51,991 nucleotides of DNA from contig JAUWLF010000019.1 in the NCBI GenBank assembly GCA_030613785.1, positions 1-51,991 of the forward strand, given 5' to 3'. The stretch comes from Chloroflexota bacterium (GTDB taxonomy: Bacteria; Chloroflexota; Anaerolineae; UBA7937; B3-Chlor). Within the stretch, counting starts at the first letter, position 1. Each line of letters opens with the position of its first letter. This document shows positions 16,593 through 25,017 of the stretch, in pieces. The notes under the pieces are model-generated. The model worked only from the letters and a program-made list of their open reading frames with translations. It ran no database searches and was not told the origin of the DNA. The position numbers and the translations under genes are program-made.

Positions 16593-17207
16593 CTACAGGT
16601 AACCCAGCGCTTTCAGCTTATCCTCGATCATCTTCTCCTCTTCCTCACTATAGGCCCCTTCTTCCTCCTGCGGCGCCTCTGGGATGTACGCCAGTTCCTC
16701 CAGCTTGCGGACAATTCTCGCCACACTCCGCTCAGGAGCCTCTTTGTCAGTGTCAACGACAACCTCAGGGTTCAAAGGCTCCTCATAAGGATCGGAGATT
16801 CCGGTGAAGTTATCAATCTCGCCATCTAGCGCTTTCTTGTAAAGCCCTTTCACGTCCCGCTGGACGAGTACGTCCAAGGGACATCTGCAATACACCTCGA
16901 CGAAACGGCCGATATCTCTACGGATGTAATCCCTCACCTCCCGATATGGAGAGATTGCTGAACCGACGGCCACCACGCCATTGCGCGTGAGCAGCTTGCA
17001 GACAAAACCGATGCGTTTGATGTTGGTGTCTCGGTCCTCCTTGCTGAAACTCAACCCCTTGCTAAGATTGGTACGAACCACGTCTCCATTCAGTACTTCT
17101 ACCTTCAGACCTCTGTCCCGGAGTATGCGCTCCACAGCGCGAGCCAGCGTCGTCTTGCCTGATCCGGACATCCCGGTAAACCACAGAGTGAAACCTTGCT
17201 GTTCCAT
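16593..17207 (-). CDS. cysC: adenylylsulfate kinase CysC
   Basis: A 204-residue APS kinase that phosphorylates APS to PAPS. The Walker A is GMSGSGKTT (residues 12-20), followed by [30 protein letters not shown] (in parts), [13 protein letters not shown] and [24 protein letters not shown], all family hallmarks. A short acidic C-terminal extension ([26 protein letters not shown], in parts) goes beyond the usual end and looks like a small helical tail. It lies 11 bp after the ATP-sulfurylase fusion gene, so APS is made and phosphorylated by products of one transcript. Confidence 0.95.
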   Translation of the reverse strand: MEQQGFTLWFTGMSGSGKTTLARAVERILRDRGLKVEVLNGDVVRTNLSKGLSFSKEDRDTNIKRIGFVCKLLTRNGVVAVGSAISPYREVRDYIRRDIGRFVEVYCRCPLDVLVQRDVKGLYKKALDGEIDNFTGISDPYEEPLNPEVVVDTDKEAPERSVARIVRKLEELAYIPEAPQEEEGAYSEEEEKMIEDKLKALGYL

Positions 17208-17218
17208 TCAGTGTCGCA

Positions 17219-19810
17219 CTAGTCCTTTCTGTGCACTATTGCTTTGCCCTGCATATCGCTAGGAATTGCCTGCCCCAAGAGGTCAAGCACAGTCGGGGCC
17301 ACATCCATGATCTGCAATCCTTCTATCCTACCGCGACCACTCTGCCGAGAGTCGTACATGATGAAGATGCCCTGCTGCGCATGGTTGGCATCGTCGGGCC
17401 CGATGTCATTCTCGCGGGTACGGATGTCTCCGTGGCCCAGGCTGCCCACAGAGCGCCAATCCAGATTGCCAAAATACACCATCAAGTCAGGTGCGATGTT
17501 ACGACACTGGCGATACACATCTTGGGGCTTGTAAGCCAAGGTACCGATATTCACCCCATCCTCATCGGTGATTTGCGTCAGCTTGTGGGCGATCTCATCC
17601 CTCACCCTTTCGTAGTCTTCCACTGGGACGCAGCCTTCGGGCTCTCGCCCCTGGACGTTCAAGAAGAGGCGGCCGTAGTATCCCCCTGCTCCCCAGGCCA
17701 CGGTACGGCCCCAGTCGATCTCGACCTTCTCGAGGGGCACGATCTCCTGGGGCTCCTCTTTCAGAGTCAGATACCCTTCCCGCCTCAACCACTCGTTGAT
17801 GCAAATGCCGCCCTCCATGTGCTTCGCCCCATGATCAGATACGACGAGGACCACTGTGTCCTTGTCCAGCATCTCGAGGACCTCGCCAATCTCACCATCC
17901 AAGTAGCGATAGTAGTCCTCTATCACGTTCTGATATGGAGAGTTCGGTTCGTACTTATGATGCTCAGAATCGAAGAACTTCCAGAAGCCGTGATGGATCC
18001 GGTCCACACCCATCTCCACCATCATGAAGAAATCCCACTCCTTCTCGTTGAGCAGGTACTTCACCACCGTGAACCGCTTCTGGGTCATCTCGTAGATCTG
18101 TCGGATGAGGTCATCCTTATCGTCGGTGCGGAAGTTCTCCACATCGAGCATGTAGTCCCCCACCAAGGCTTCCACCTCTTCCCTGAGCTCCGCAGGATAC
18201 GTGTACTGGCTCCGAGTACTGGGCGTAAGAAAAGAACTGATCACGTAACCATTGGTAGGTTTGACGGGGTAGGTTTGAGGCACACCCACCAGGATGACTT
18301 TCTTACCTGCCCGCGATAGGATATCCCAGACCGTGTCCTCCACGACCAGCTTGGAACTGGCAATCCGCATCCGGTCATACGAGTAGTCCGCCCGATTGCG
18401 AAAACCGTAGAAACCAAGCTGCCCAGGGTCCTTGCTGGTCATCATCGACATCCAGGCCGGGACGGTGATGGGAGGGATAGTACTCTCCAATTCGCCGTAC
18501 GTCCCGCCTTCCACGAGTCTCTTGAGGTTGGGCAACTCGTCCCGCCATTTGTCGAAGACGAGTTGGGGGGTGGCGCAATCCAGGCCAATCACCAGCACCC
18601 TGCGTCGCCCCTGTGAGGGCTGCAGTCCACCCTCCCTGCCCTCCCGCTTCCTCCTCATGCCCTCGATGAGGACCTTGCTCACCTCCGGTCGTGTGAACTC
18701 CTCGGGCAGCATCTCGCCACGACTCACCATCTGCCTGACTTCGGTGCCGCTCATCACCACGTGGTTCGAAGGATCATGGGGACACGTCTTGACAGAGACC
18801 AGCCCTCCACACTTGCGACAATAGAACACGTGCTCGAAGAACAGCGGAGTGATTCCGATATCATCAACGTCGAAGTCATCGAAGATAAGCTGCGCGTCAT
18901 AGGTGCCATAGTAACCGCCCACACCGGCATGATCGCGCCCCACGATGAAGTGGGTGCACCCGTAGTTTTTTCGCGCCAGCGCGTGAAGAATCGCCTCACG
19001 AGGCCCTGCGTATCTCATGGCCGCCGGGAACACCCCCAGGATCACCCTTTCGGGCGGATAGTAGTCCCGGAGCAGAGCCTGGTAACTCATCATCCGCACA
19101 TCCGCAGGGATGTCGTCGGGCTTCGTCTCGCCCACTAGAGGGTGCAGCAGAAGACCGTCGCAGATCTCCAGTGCGGTCTTTTGGATGGCTTCGTGCGCGC
19201 GATGGATTGGATTCCGGGTCTGAAAAGCCACGACGCGGCGCCACCCCCGCTGAGCGAACATCCGACGCGTTTGAGATGGGTGGTGACGGAACTGCGCAAA
19301 CGACTGGTCTGCAGGGCGGTCCAGCAGATGTATATCTCCACCCAAGAGGACTTCTCCCTGACGGTAGAGCCGGGCCACCCCGGGATGCGCCTCCTCTGTG
19401 GTACGATAGACCAGTTCGGCCTCTCTCACCTTGTCGTACTCGAACCGTTCGGCCACTTCCATGATGGCGAGAATGCGTTCTCCCTCTACGAGGGCGATTT
19501 CCTCGTCCTCCTTCAGCCCGTCTGCTACCTCGCGAGAGACCGGCAGCGTGATGGGAATGGTCCATACCAAGCCGTTGCTGAGGCGCATCTCCTCTAGCAC
19601 GCCCTCGTAGTTCGCTCTGCCCATGAAACCCGTCAAGGGACTGAAGGCCCCTATAGCGATGAGTTCCAAGTCACACACGGCCATAGGATTCAGGCGCACT
19701 GCCCTTAGAGTTGCTGCCCGCTCCAAGGCCGCTTCCTTCAACACGCCTCTGATCACGCGATCAACAAGCGTTCCTCCGTGGGGCGCAATGGCCTCCCAGT
19801 TCTTTGCCAT
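17219..19810 (-). CDS. sat: ATP sulfurylase fused to type I phosphodiesterase/nucleotide pyrophosphatase domain
   Basis: An 863-residue fusion read in one unbroken frame. Residues 1-~390 are a homo-oligomeric ATP sulfurylase: PUA-like N domain (LTGFMGRANYEGV), the RNPIHRAHE motif (HxxH), GRDHAGVGGYYGTYDAQ, a four-Cys/His zinc site (FYCRKCGG...TCPHD) and a conserved MSGTEVRQM. Residues ~405-863 belong to the alkaline-phosphatase superfamily (type I phosphodiesterase): VIGLDCATPQL with the first metal Asp, TVPAWMSMMTSKDPG with the likely nucleophile region, VSDHGAKHMEGG, and a late NHAQQGIFIMYD. Sat forms APS and pyrophosphate; a linked phosphohydrolase could pull the reaction or act on nucleotides, which is inference. 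ATG at 19810 is preceded by GAGGT; a TTGACA-16-TATCAT pair (19841-19814) overlaps this region. Followed closely by cysC. Confidence 0.9.
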   Translation of the reverse strand: MAKNWEAIAPHGGTLVDRVIRGVLKEAALERAATLRAVRLNPMAVCDLELIAIGAFSPLTGFMGRANYEGVLEEMRLSNGLVWTIPITLPVSREVADGLKEDEEIALVEGERILAIMEVAERFEYDKVREAELVYRTTEEAHPGVARLYRQGEVLLGGDIHLLDRPADQSFAQFRHHPSQTRRMFAQRGWRRVVAFQTRNPIHRAHEAIQKTALEICDGLLLHPLVGETKPDDIPADVRMMSYQALLRDYYPPERVILGVFPAAMRYAGPREAILHALARKNYGCTHFIVGRDHAGVGGYYGTYDAQLIFDDFDVDDIGITPLFFEHVFYCRKCGGLVSVKTCPHDPSNHVVMSGTEVRQMVSRGEMLPEEFTRPEVSKVLIEGMRRKREGREGGLQPSQGRRRVLVIGLDCATPQLVFDKWRDELPNLKRLVEGGTYGELESTIPPITVPAWMSMMTSKDPGQLGFYGFRNRADYSYDRMRIASSKLVVEDTVWDILSRAGKKVILVGVPQTYPVKPTNGYVISSFLTPSTRSQYTYPAELREEVEALVGDYMLDVENFRTDDKDDLIRQIYEMTQKRFTVVKYLLNEKEWDFFMMVEMGVDRIHHGFWKFFDSEHHKYEPNSPYQNVIEDYYRYLDGEIGEVLEMLDKDTVVLVVSDHGAKHMEGGICINEWLRREGYLTLKEEPQEIVPLEKVEIDWGRTVAWGAGGYYGRLFLNVQGREPEGCVPVEDYERVRDEIAHKLTQITDEDGVNIGTLAYKPQDVYRQCRNIAPDLMVYFGNLDWRSVGSLGHGDIRTRENDIGPDDANHAQQGIFIMYDSRQSGRGRIEGLQIMDVAPTVLDLLGQAIPSDMQGKAIVHRKD

Positions 19811-19913
19811 GTTATGATAACCTCACTTCGGGGGATGTCAAGAGATTGCGACAACCTAATCCAATCAGTATACCAACAAGAGCGAAGCAACGCAAATCTG
19901 GCGCATTCTCCAT

Positions 19914-22523
19914 CTAGTAACCGATGACGAAGAGCCTCCCGCTTGCACTGTCGAGCAAGTACACCCTCCGCCTGGTCGAGTCGGCCGCCAAGCCGAAGTT
20001 GTAGGTGACGGTCTTGAGAGCCAAACTGGTGCTCAACTCCTCGCGCCACGGGTCCACAACCAGCAACTCGGCCCCGTCAGCAATGTACAAACATCCCCTG
20101 TCCCCGTCCACAGCCACAGCGTAGGTCGAGTTGAGAGGGCGCTCCTCGTCCCCAACCAGCACGGAATCGACTCTAGCCTCTTGAAGGTCAACGACAGCTA
20201 TCCCTCGCCTCAAAGGGGTGGCCAACTGCACAACATAGCCGAGGCCAGCTTTCCCATCTATCGCCATGCCAAGCAGCGGGCCAGGCCCGAGGCTCACGGT
20301 GGAGATGACTTCCAGGCTTGTCGCGTCAATCACCGAAAGCGTGCCCTCACCTGCGTCGGCAACATATACCTGGGACGTGCTGGGATCGTAGGCCACTGAG
20401 TCAGGATATGAGCCGAGGGGAACAGTGGCCACGACCTCGTGCTTCTCTCCCTCAACCACCACTAGATTCGCTGCCTCCGCATCGGTCACATAGATTCGAT
20501 TGGCCGCCTCGTCCACTGCCAGACCGCGAGGTCTGACAAAGCCTTGGATGGTGCCCAGCAATCGGCAGTTGGCCCCGTCCACGACCGACACACTGCCCTC
20601 ACCGCTATTGGCCACGTAGGCCACGCCCGTTGAAGGATTGACCGCCACCGCCTGCGGTTCACGGCCTGTGCGTGCGGTGCAGATGACACGATGGTCAGTG
20701 GTGTCTATGACCACTAGGACGCCATCCGCAAGCGTCACGTACGCCCTCTGCGCGCTTGAATCGAGCGCAATCCCCTGGGGATTGGAGCCCACCTCTATGA
20801 TGTCCAGAATAGTGGGTGCTTCCCTCACCTGTGTTGCCAGGTTCAAGAGTACCACTCGCTCCAAACGCGGCGCAGGCTCTGGCAGCGACACCTCGACTTG
20901 GCCAGCCAGATCCTCGCTTCCGCCCACTGATTCAGGGTGAGCCCCTGGTCGCGCACGCCTGGCGGCCAGTGGGAAATGCCTGCGATGCAGCTCGTCCACC
21001 ACGATCACCGCAGCCACCCCGTCCAGGGGGGAGATCGTGATGTCGTCCGCACTGGCCAACACATCGCTGTAGTAGGCCCCCGGTGAACCCGCGGCCTGCG
21101 CTTGGAAGTTGACGGTGAGAAGAGCTGGAATGACTTCGGTTGCCTCTGGCTTGGATAGCGCCTTCACCACGGTGAACTGCCTGTGGTGCAAGTCGGTGCC
21201 AGGGTAGAGCCAATCCCAACGTTCCCATGTGCTGTAGGGGTCCACCAACTCGAAGGGAGTGACGCCAACAACCTCGGGCCACGAAGCCCAGAAGTCTCGA
21301 AACGCCCTCTTGATGTAGTATGCTCGATTGTCCTCATTGATGGGGGGATAGCCTTCGAACCGGAAGGTGCTATCGTACAACCCGTACCCCGTCTCGGTCA
21401 CCATAACCTTGACGCCCGTACGTCCTCCACGGGTAGCTAGCTCGCGTAGTTCCAATAGATAGCAGTCAATGGTGTACTGAGGATATCTAGCCGTACCGTT
21501 GTGGATGTTGTACGCTGGCGGGTGATTGAGAGGGTAACAGTGGGAAGCCCAAAGATCGAAGGACTGCGCAAAACCGGGCACCGCGATGAGCTGCCTCGTG
21601 AAGGAGACATTCCCTGGCGTCAAGCCGCCATTGAGCACCTGAATACGTGGATCTCCCATGCTGTGTATCGCTGCGGCCACATCCACAAAGAAGTTGCCGT
21701 ACTCCCGCGCATCCGGCTCACCACTCCATTCCAGCGACAGATCCGGTTCGTTCCACACCTGAACGTACAGGACGCGCCCATCCCGTCGTGGCAGACCTTG
21801 AACCACCCTCTTGTATGCTTGGGCGATGGAGGTGTAGTCTCCTGGGCTATCCGGCTCTGGTTTGACCCAGTAGTCCCCTCCCCATACACCTTGGAGTCGC
21901 ACGATGGGCACCAGGTTGCGGTCATAGGCGCCGTTGACGAAATACACCCAACAGGGGTGGGGTCCTGTGCTCGATGGAGTCACCGGATAGAGAAGCTGTG
22001 TTACATGACCGCCCATGTCGGCCAGTTCCAGTGCCCTGTCCAACTGGAAATCGACGTAGGACTCGACGCATAAGTCCTGAACGAAGGTGTGAATCCCGTA
22101 ATGGTTGTCAAAGATGCCGGTGGCTGCTGGCAGCGCAAACGGTCCCCACGTCAGGCGTTGGCCGTCCACATCCGGGTCGGCGGAGGAGATCCCTTCGCCG
22201 TCCAGCTTGACCCCGGTCGAGCCCGCCTGATAGCTGAACCCCGCTGGCAGTGTGTGGGTGACGACTACATTGGCCGCCTCGCCAAAGCCCCAATTGCCGA
22301 GGGTCACACTGTAGCTCACGGGGCCTCCCACCTCGGCCATCGGTTGCGCATGGGCTGCGAGACCGATTTCGGGGACGAACGCCGCCCACAGTACTCTATG
22401 CTGGGGCAGCGAGACGACCAGCAAACTGATGGAGACGATTAGGACGACAATGGCTAGCTTGCGTCTAAGCAGTCGTCTCTCCCCTTCGCCGCTGACGGGA
22501 GGGCGGATCTCGCCCCTATCCAT
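19914..22523 (-). CDS. membrane-anchored glycosidase-like protein with DUF11 and YVTN beta-propeller
   Basis: An 869-residue exported protein. Residues ~22-42 form a single hydrophobic anchor or uncleaved signal. Residues ~50-110 resemble a DUF11/conserved-repeat domain (SYSVTLGNWGFGEAANVVVTH, in parts). Residues ~135-480 look like a (beta/alpha)8 glycoside hydrolase: YVQVWNEPD gives the acid/base Glu and MVTETGYG the nucleophile Glu. Residues ~590-869 are YVTN/NHL-type beta-propeller blades (repeats of xxVAVNPSTGVAYVANSGEGSVSVVD type). The substrate is unknown; a surface polysaccharide role fits. The start overlaps the end of the small upstream gene by eight bases. The GH family cannot be fixed by eye. 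Confidence 0.78.
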   Translation of the reverse strand: MDRGEIRPPVSGEGERRLLRRKLAIVVLIVSISLLVVSLPQHRVLWAAFVPEIGLAAHAQPMAEVGGPVSYSVTLGNWGFGEAANVVVTHTLPAGFSYQAGSTGVKLDGEGISSADPDVDGQRLTWGPFALPAATGIFDNHYGIHTFVQDLCVESYVDFQLDRALELADMGGHVTQLLYPVTPSSTGPHPCWVYFVNGAYDRNLVPIVRLQGVWGGDYWVKPEPDSPGDYTSIAQAYKRVVQGLPRRDGRVLYVQVWNEPDLSLEWSGEPDAREYGNFFVDVAAAIHSMGDPRIQVLNGGLTPGNVSFTRQLIAVPGFAQSFDLWASHCYPLNHPPAYNIHNGTARYPQYTIDCYLLELRELATRGGRTGVKVMVTETGYGLYDSTFRFEGYPPINEDNRAYYIKRAFRDFWASWPEVVGVTPFELVDPYSTWERWDWLYPGTDLHHRQFTVVKALSKPEATEVIPALLTVNFQAQAAGSPGAYYSDVLASADDITISPLDGVAAVIVVDELHRRHFPLAARRARPGAHPESVGGSEDLAGQVEVSLPEPAPRLERVVLLNLATQVREAPTILDIIEVGSNPQGIALDSSAQRAYVTLADGVLVVIDTTDHRVICTARTGREPQAVAVNPSTGVAYVANSGEGSVSVVDGANCRLLGTIQGFVRPRGLAVDEAANRIYVTDAEAANLVVVEGEKHEVVATVPLGSYPDSVAYDPSTSQVYVADAGEGTLSVIDATSLEVISTVSLGPGPLLGMAIDGKAGLGYVVQLATPLRRGIAVVDLQEARVDSVLVGDEERPLNSTYAVAVDGDRGCLYIADGAELLVVDPWREELSTSLALKTVTYNFGLAADSTRRRVYLLDSASGRLFVIGY

Positions 22524-22713
22524 GGTCGCCGGGGTCGGGTGGGGCGTCCGCAGCGTTATCTCGAGACACCAACTGAGCCAATTCCTCCTCCAGGTCCTCG
22601 AGCTCCATCAACATCGCAGGAGGAACGGAATGGCGCGGCAGGCGCGCCTTCAGTTCAGCAATTCTCGAGTTCAATTCTTGGATCCTATCCGTTTGCGGGC
22701 TTCTACTGGTCAT
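22516..22713 (-). CDS. small coiled-coil hypothetical protein, 65 aa
   Basis: A short hydrophilic helical protein: RIQELNSRIAELKARLPRH, then PPAMLMELEDLEEELAQL, forming a likely helical hairpin with a disordered acidic Pro-rich end. It has no Cys or membrane segment. It overlaps the glycosidase gene start by eight bases, so the two are coupled. Similar short proteins of this pattern are common in bacteria without known function. Confidence 0.65.
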   Translation of the reverse strand: MTSRSPQTDRIQELNSRIAELKARLPRHSVPPAMLMELEDLEEELAQLVSRDNAADAPPDPGDHG

Positions 22714-22716
22714 GAC

Positions 22717-22746
22717 TTGACAACAGGTATGATGGTGAGTTATAAT
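22717..22746 (+). promoter_or_regulatory. consensus sigma-70 promoter of the ferredoxin-FmdB-CsoR operon
   Basis: TTGACA (22717-22722), 18 bp, TATAAT (22741-22746): both hexamers are perfect. The operator at 22754-22770 overlaps the expected start of transcription. Confidence 0.8.
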
Positions 22747-22753
22747 AGAGTAG

Positions 22754-22770
22754 ATACCCCCTAAGGGTAT
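22754..22770. promoter_or_regulatory. CsoR-type operator, inverted repeat
   Basis: ATACCC-CCTAA-GGGTAT is a perfect six-base inverted repeat with a five-base spacer, in the G/C-tract style of CsoR/RcnR/CstR operators. It sits 7 bp after the -10 box, where a bound repressor would block transcription. The third gene of the operon encodes a CsoR-family regulator, so autoregulation is likely. Confidence 0.75.
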
Positions 22771-22814
22771 ACCATATCACGGGGGCGAAAGGCTGTCAAG
22801 CAGGTGCCGCTGGC

Positions 22815-23030
22815 GTGCACTACCAAGCAACGATCAGTATCGATGACGAGTCGTGCCGGGCGTGCCGTAAGTGTGTGGCGCGCAAGGTCTGCAACGTCAA
22901 GGCCATTGTTCAGATGGATCCAGGGGAAGTCCCGTGGATAGACACTAGTCGCTGCTTCGACTGTCGTTTGTGCATCCCAGCCTGTCCCTTCGGTGCTATC
23001 ACGGCACAACGAGCAACCGTGCCAATCTAA
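22815..23030 (+). CDS. 4Fe-4S dicluster ferredoxin-like protein
   Basis: A 71-residue protein with two Cys clusters: CRACRKCVARKVC near residues 15-27, and CFDCRLCIPACP near 47-58. The second is a canonical CxxCxxCxxxCP, and the first lacks the usual Pro. It should hold two [4Fe-4S] clusters and transfer electrons in the cytosol. GTG start at 22815 with AGGTG eight bases upstream; the first gene after the promoter and operator. Its partner enzyme is not in the window. Confidence 0.82.
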   Translation: MHYQATISIDDESCRACRKCVARKVCNVKAIVQMDPGEVPWIDTSRCFDCRLCIPACPFGAITAQRATVPI

Positions 23031-23057
23031 GGACACTGTTCAGGAGGTCAGCAGTTC

Positions 23058-23264
23058 ATGCCCATCTACGAGTATCGTTGTCAGGATTGCGGTGAGAAGT
23101 TCGATAAACTCGTGCGCAGCAGCACCGATCAGCCTGATCTGATCTGCCCCAATTGCGGCAGCAAACAGGCAGAGAAACTCATGTCCCTCTTTGGAACCAG
23201 CGGCTTCAGCACCACACGCAACTTCACGTCGTCGTCAAGGGATTCGTGCCAGCCCACAGGCTGA
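23058..23264 (+). CDS. FmdB-family zinc ribbon protein
   Basis: A 68-residue protein opening MPIYEYRCQDCGEKFD, then CPNCGS, giving the two CxxC knuckles of the FmdB/CxxC_CxxC_SSSS regulatory family. The tail is Ser/Thr-rich (TSGFSTTRNFTSSS) as in relatives. The family was named from a formamidase operon regulator, but its function is largely unknown. GGAGG lies ten bases before the ATG; it is 27 bp after the ferredoxin-like gene. Confidence 0.88.
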   Translation: MPIYEYRCQDCGEKFDKLVRSSTDQPDLICPNCGSKQAEKLMSLFGTSGFSTTRNFTSSSRDSCQPTG

Positions 23265-23278
23265 GCCATTTGACCATT

Positions 23279-23297
23279 CGAGAGCCGTGGGCTCTCG
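23279..23297 (+). other. 8-bp perfect hairpin between fmdB-like and csoR-like genes
   Basis: CGAGAGCC-GTG-GGCTCTCG forms an eight-pair stem with a three-base loop in the 61 bp gap. No T-run follows, so a transcript-stability or partial-termination element is more likely than a full terminator. Confidence 0.5.
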
Positions 23298-23325
23298 CAG
23301 ATCTCAGTCATGGGGGAAAAGAACC

Positions 23326-23601
23326 ATGCCCCAAGTCTCGCCCTCGGTCAGGAAAGATCTCCGAAACAGACTGAGTCGCATGGAGGGTCAGGCGCGAGGC
23401 GTACAGAACATGCTCGACGAAGGGCGAGACTGCCAGGAGATCCTGCCCCAATTGATGGCTATCCGCTCCGCCGCCTATCAAGCGAGCCTGATGTTGGTAC
23501 GAAGCCACGCCCTGGAATGTCTCCGCCGCCCTGATCGCTCTATGTCCACAGAGGAAATAGTCGAAAGCGTTGTCGGCGTCCTGGCCAAGATGCCCTATTG
23601 A
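23326..23601 (+). CDS. csoR: CsoR-family copper-sensing type repressor
   Basis: A 91-residue all-helical DUF156 repressor. RNRLSRMEGQARGVQNML is the family signature. Metal ligands are C36, H61 and C65, the same positions and spacing (25 and 4) as Cu(I)-sensing CsoR of M. tuberculosis; CstR-type persulfide sensors have Cys in place of the His. By motif this is a Cu(I) sensor. The frame is open upstream to 23191, but the ATG at 23326 has GGGGGA eight bases before it and starts the family match. Third gene of the operon under the inverted-repeat operator. No copper pump or chaperone gene is adjacent. Confidence 0.88.
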   Translation: MPQVSPSVRKDLRNRLSRMEGQARGVQNMLDEGRDCQEILPQLMAIRSAAYQASLMLVRSHALECLRRPDRSMSTEEIVESVVGVLAKMPY

Positions 23602-23608
23602 CGGTCTG

Positions 23609-24907
23609 TCACTTGACCACCGGCAGGGTGTGGAGCGCATGGGGGATTATCAGCAAGTCGGCGTCCTTGCCATGCTTCCCTTCCACGAAGCCTAGCGCTT
23701 CGGCCATATGCGCCGCCGGGATCATCTTCATCTCCTCGACCAATCGTGGATGCTCCGACCCTACAATGATCACATCGCACTCCCGCAGTACCTTGGCTAC
23801 CACGTAAGCCCGCTGGCCACCCGCCGGGTATCCCTGCCTGCGCGCGTCCTCCACTATCTCCGTCGCGTCACTGGCAGATCTCATGATCTCGTAGAACCGC
23901 TGCTCGCCGAGGCCTTGCCCCACGCCTTCCTGGCACCGGGCAGGGATGATCATCGTGCCGCCCTTCTTGACCACCGGCTGCGGCGCGAAGTGGAGGTATG
24001 TGGGGGCACGAGAGGTCTGGTACAAGTTCACATCCTTGGGGTACCCCACCCCGCCGATGACCACGTCGAATCGTCGTGGGAGGTCCACCTCGTAGATATC
24101 CCTCGCCACCTCGACCAGGCGCTCGAAGGCCACCTCCGGTTCCCCGGCCTCCAGGGCCACTACGTCTCCGTCCTCATCGAGCACTACGTTGAGTATGAAG
24201 CGGAGACCAGCCTTCTGGGCGATCTCTGTCACCGCCTGATGAAAGGGGTTGCCCTCGATTCGTCCTAGCCGTGTGCCTGGCTCGTCCAGCATCTGTGGGC
24301 CATGGGTGACCTCTATCGTGCGTTCCCCTGCTGCCCCGATGGCCACTGCCTTCCGGCCACCGCTGTAGCCGGCGTAAAGATGGGGCTCCACAACGCCGGT
24401 CCCTATCAGCAGGTCGGCGTCAACAGCCTCTCTATTCACCACTGCTGGAACCCCGTTCGTCGTCAGCCCCAGGTCCACCAGCCTGCTTTGGTCCAAGGGG
24501 TCCGAATCCAGGACCGTATGCTCGCTCACCACGTCCTTGCCCAGCTTGGCCACCTTCTCTTTGGCGGTACTGGGCCGATGCATGCCCACGCCGACCAGAA
24601 GCGTGATGTCCTGCCTACTCACTCCGGCGGCACGAAGCTCCTCCAGCAAGGGCGGCACCAGTAGATGGTCCGGGCAGGGCCGAGTCATGTCGGTCACCAC
24701 GATGCAGACCTTATCCCCAGGAGCGGCCAAGTCACGCAATGGGGCAGACCCTGTGGGGCTTCTTAGCGCCGCCTGGATGGCGGCCCCAAGGTCACGAAGC
24801 GGTGGCATGCGCGCATGTTCCGCCACCACCGCCTCCCGGAACCCCTCGGGTAGGGTGAAGGTGATCTCTCCCTGGTCATAGGGCACCGAGTATCGCTTTC
24901 GCATCAT
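23609..24907 (-). CDS. larA: nickel-dependent lactate racemase family protein LarA
   Basis: A 432-residue DUF2088/LarA-family protein. Typical segments are CIVVTDMTRPCPDHLLVPPLL (in parts), LVGVGMHRPSTAKE with the conserved His, EPHLYAGYSGGRKAVAIG with His and Lys, and GGVGYPKDVNLYQT. LarA racemases use a nickel-pincer nucleotide bound through Lys and His to epimerise alpha-hydroxy acids; the substrate of this member is unknown. The LarB, LarC and LarE cofactor genes are not in the window. The ATG at 24907, after GAGGAAGAG, is chosen over 24940. It has its own promoter and is convergent with the csoR-like gene, seven bases away. Confidence 0.85.
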   Translation of the reverse strand: MMRKRYSVPYDQGEITFTLPEGFREAVVAEHARMPPLRDLGAAIQAALRSPTGSAPLRDLAAPGDKVCIVVTDMTRPCPDHLLVPPLLEELRAAGVSRQDITLLVGVGMHRPSTAKEKVAKLGKDVVSEHTVLDSDPLDQSRLVDLGLTTNGVPAVVNREAVDADLLIGTGVVEPHLYAGYSGGRKAVAIGAAGERTIEVTHGPQMLDEPGTRLGRIEGNPFHQAVTEIAQKAGLRFILNVVLDEDGDVVALEAGEPEVAFERLVEVARDIYEVDLPRRFDVVIGGVGYPKDVNLYQTSRAPTYLHFAPQPVVKKGGTMIIPARCQEGVGQGLGEQRFYEIMRSASDATEIVEDARRQGYPAGGQRAYVVAKVLRECDVIIVGSEHPRLVEEMKMIPAAHMAEALGFVEGKHGKDADLLIIPHALHTLPVVK

Positions 24908-24939
24908 CTCTTCCTCGCACGGCCACACTGACCACCTCA

Positions 24940-24968
24940 ATTATACCCTGTGAACACCTGTGTGTCGA
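24940..24968 (-). promoter_or_regulatory. sigma-70-like promoter for larA
   Basis: Minus-strand TCGACA (24968-24963), 17 bp, TATAAT (24945-24940). The -10 is perfect and the -35 has one mismatch. The leader would be about 26 bases. Confidence 0.7.
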
Positions 24969-25017
24969 ACTCCCGCATTCCTGCCGCTCTCCTGGAAAAC
25001 GACCCCTCACGGGATAG

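Noticed and set aside
17231-18319. 362-codon plus-strand frame opposite the sat-phosphodiesterase gene
   Set aside because: Wholly antisense to a clearly conserved domain; the product resembles nothing.
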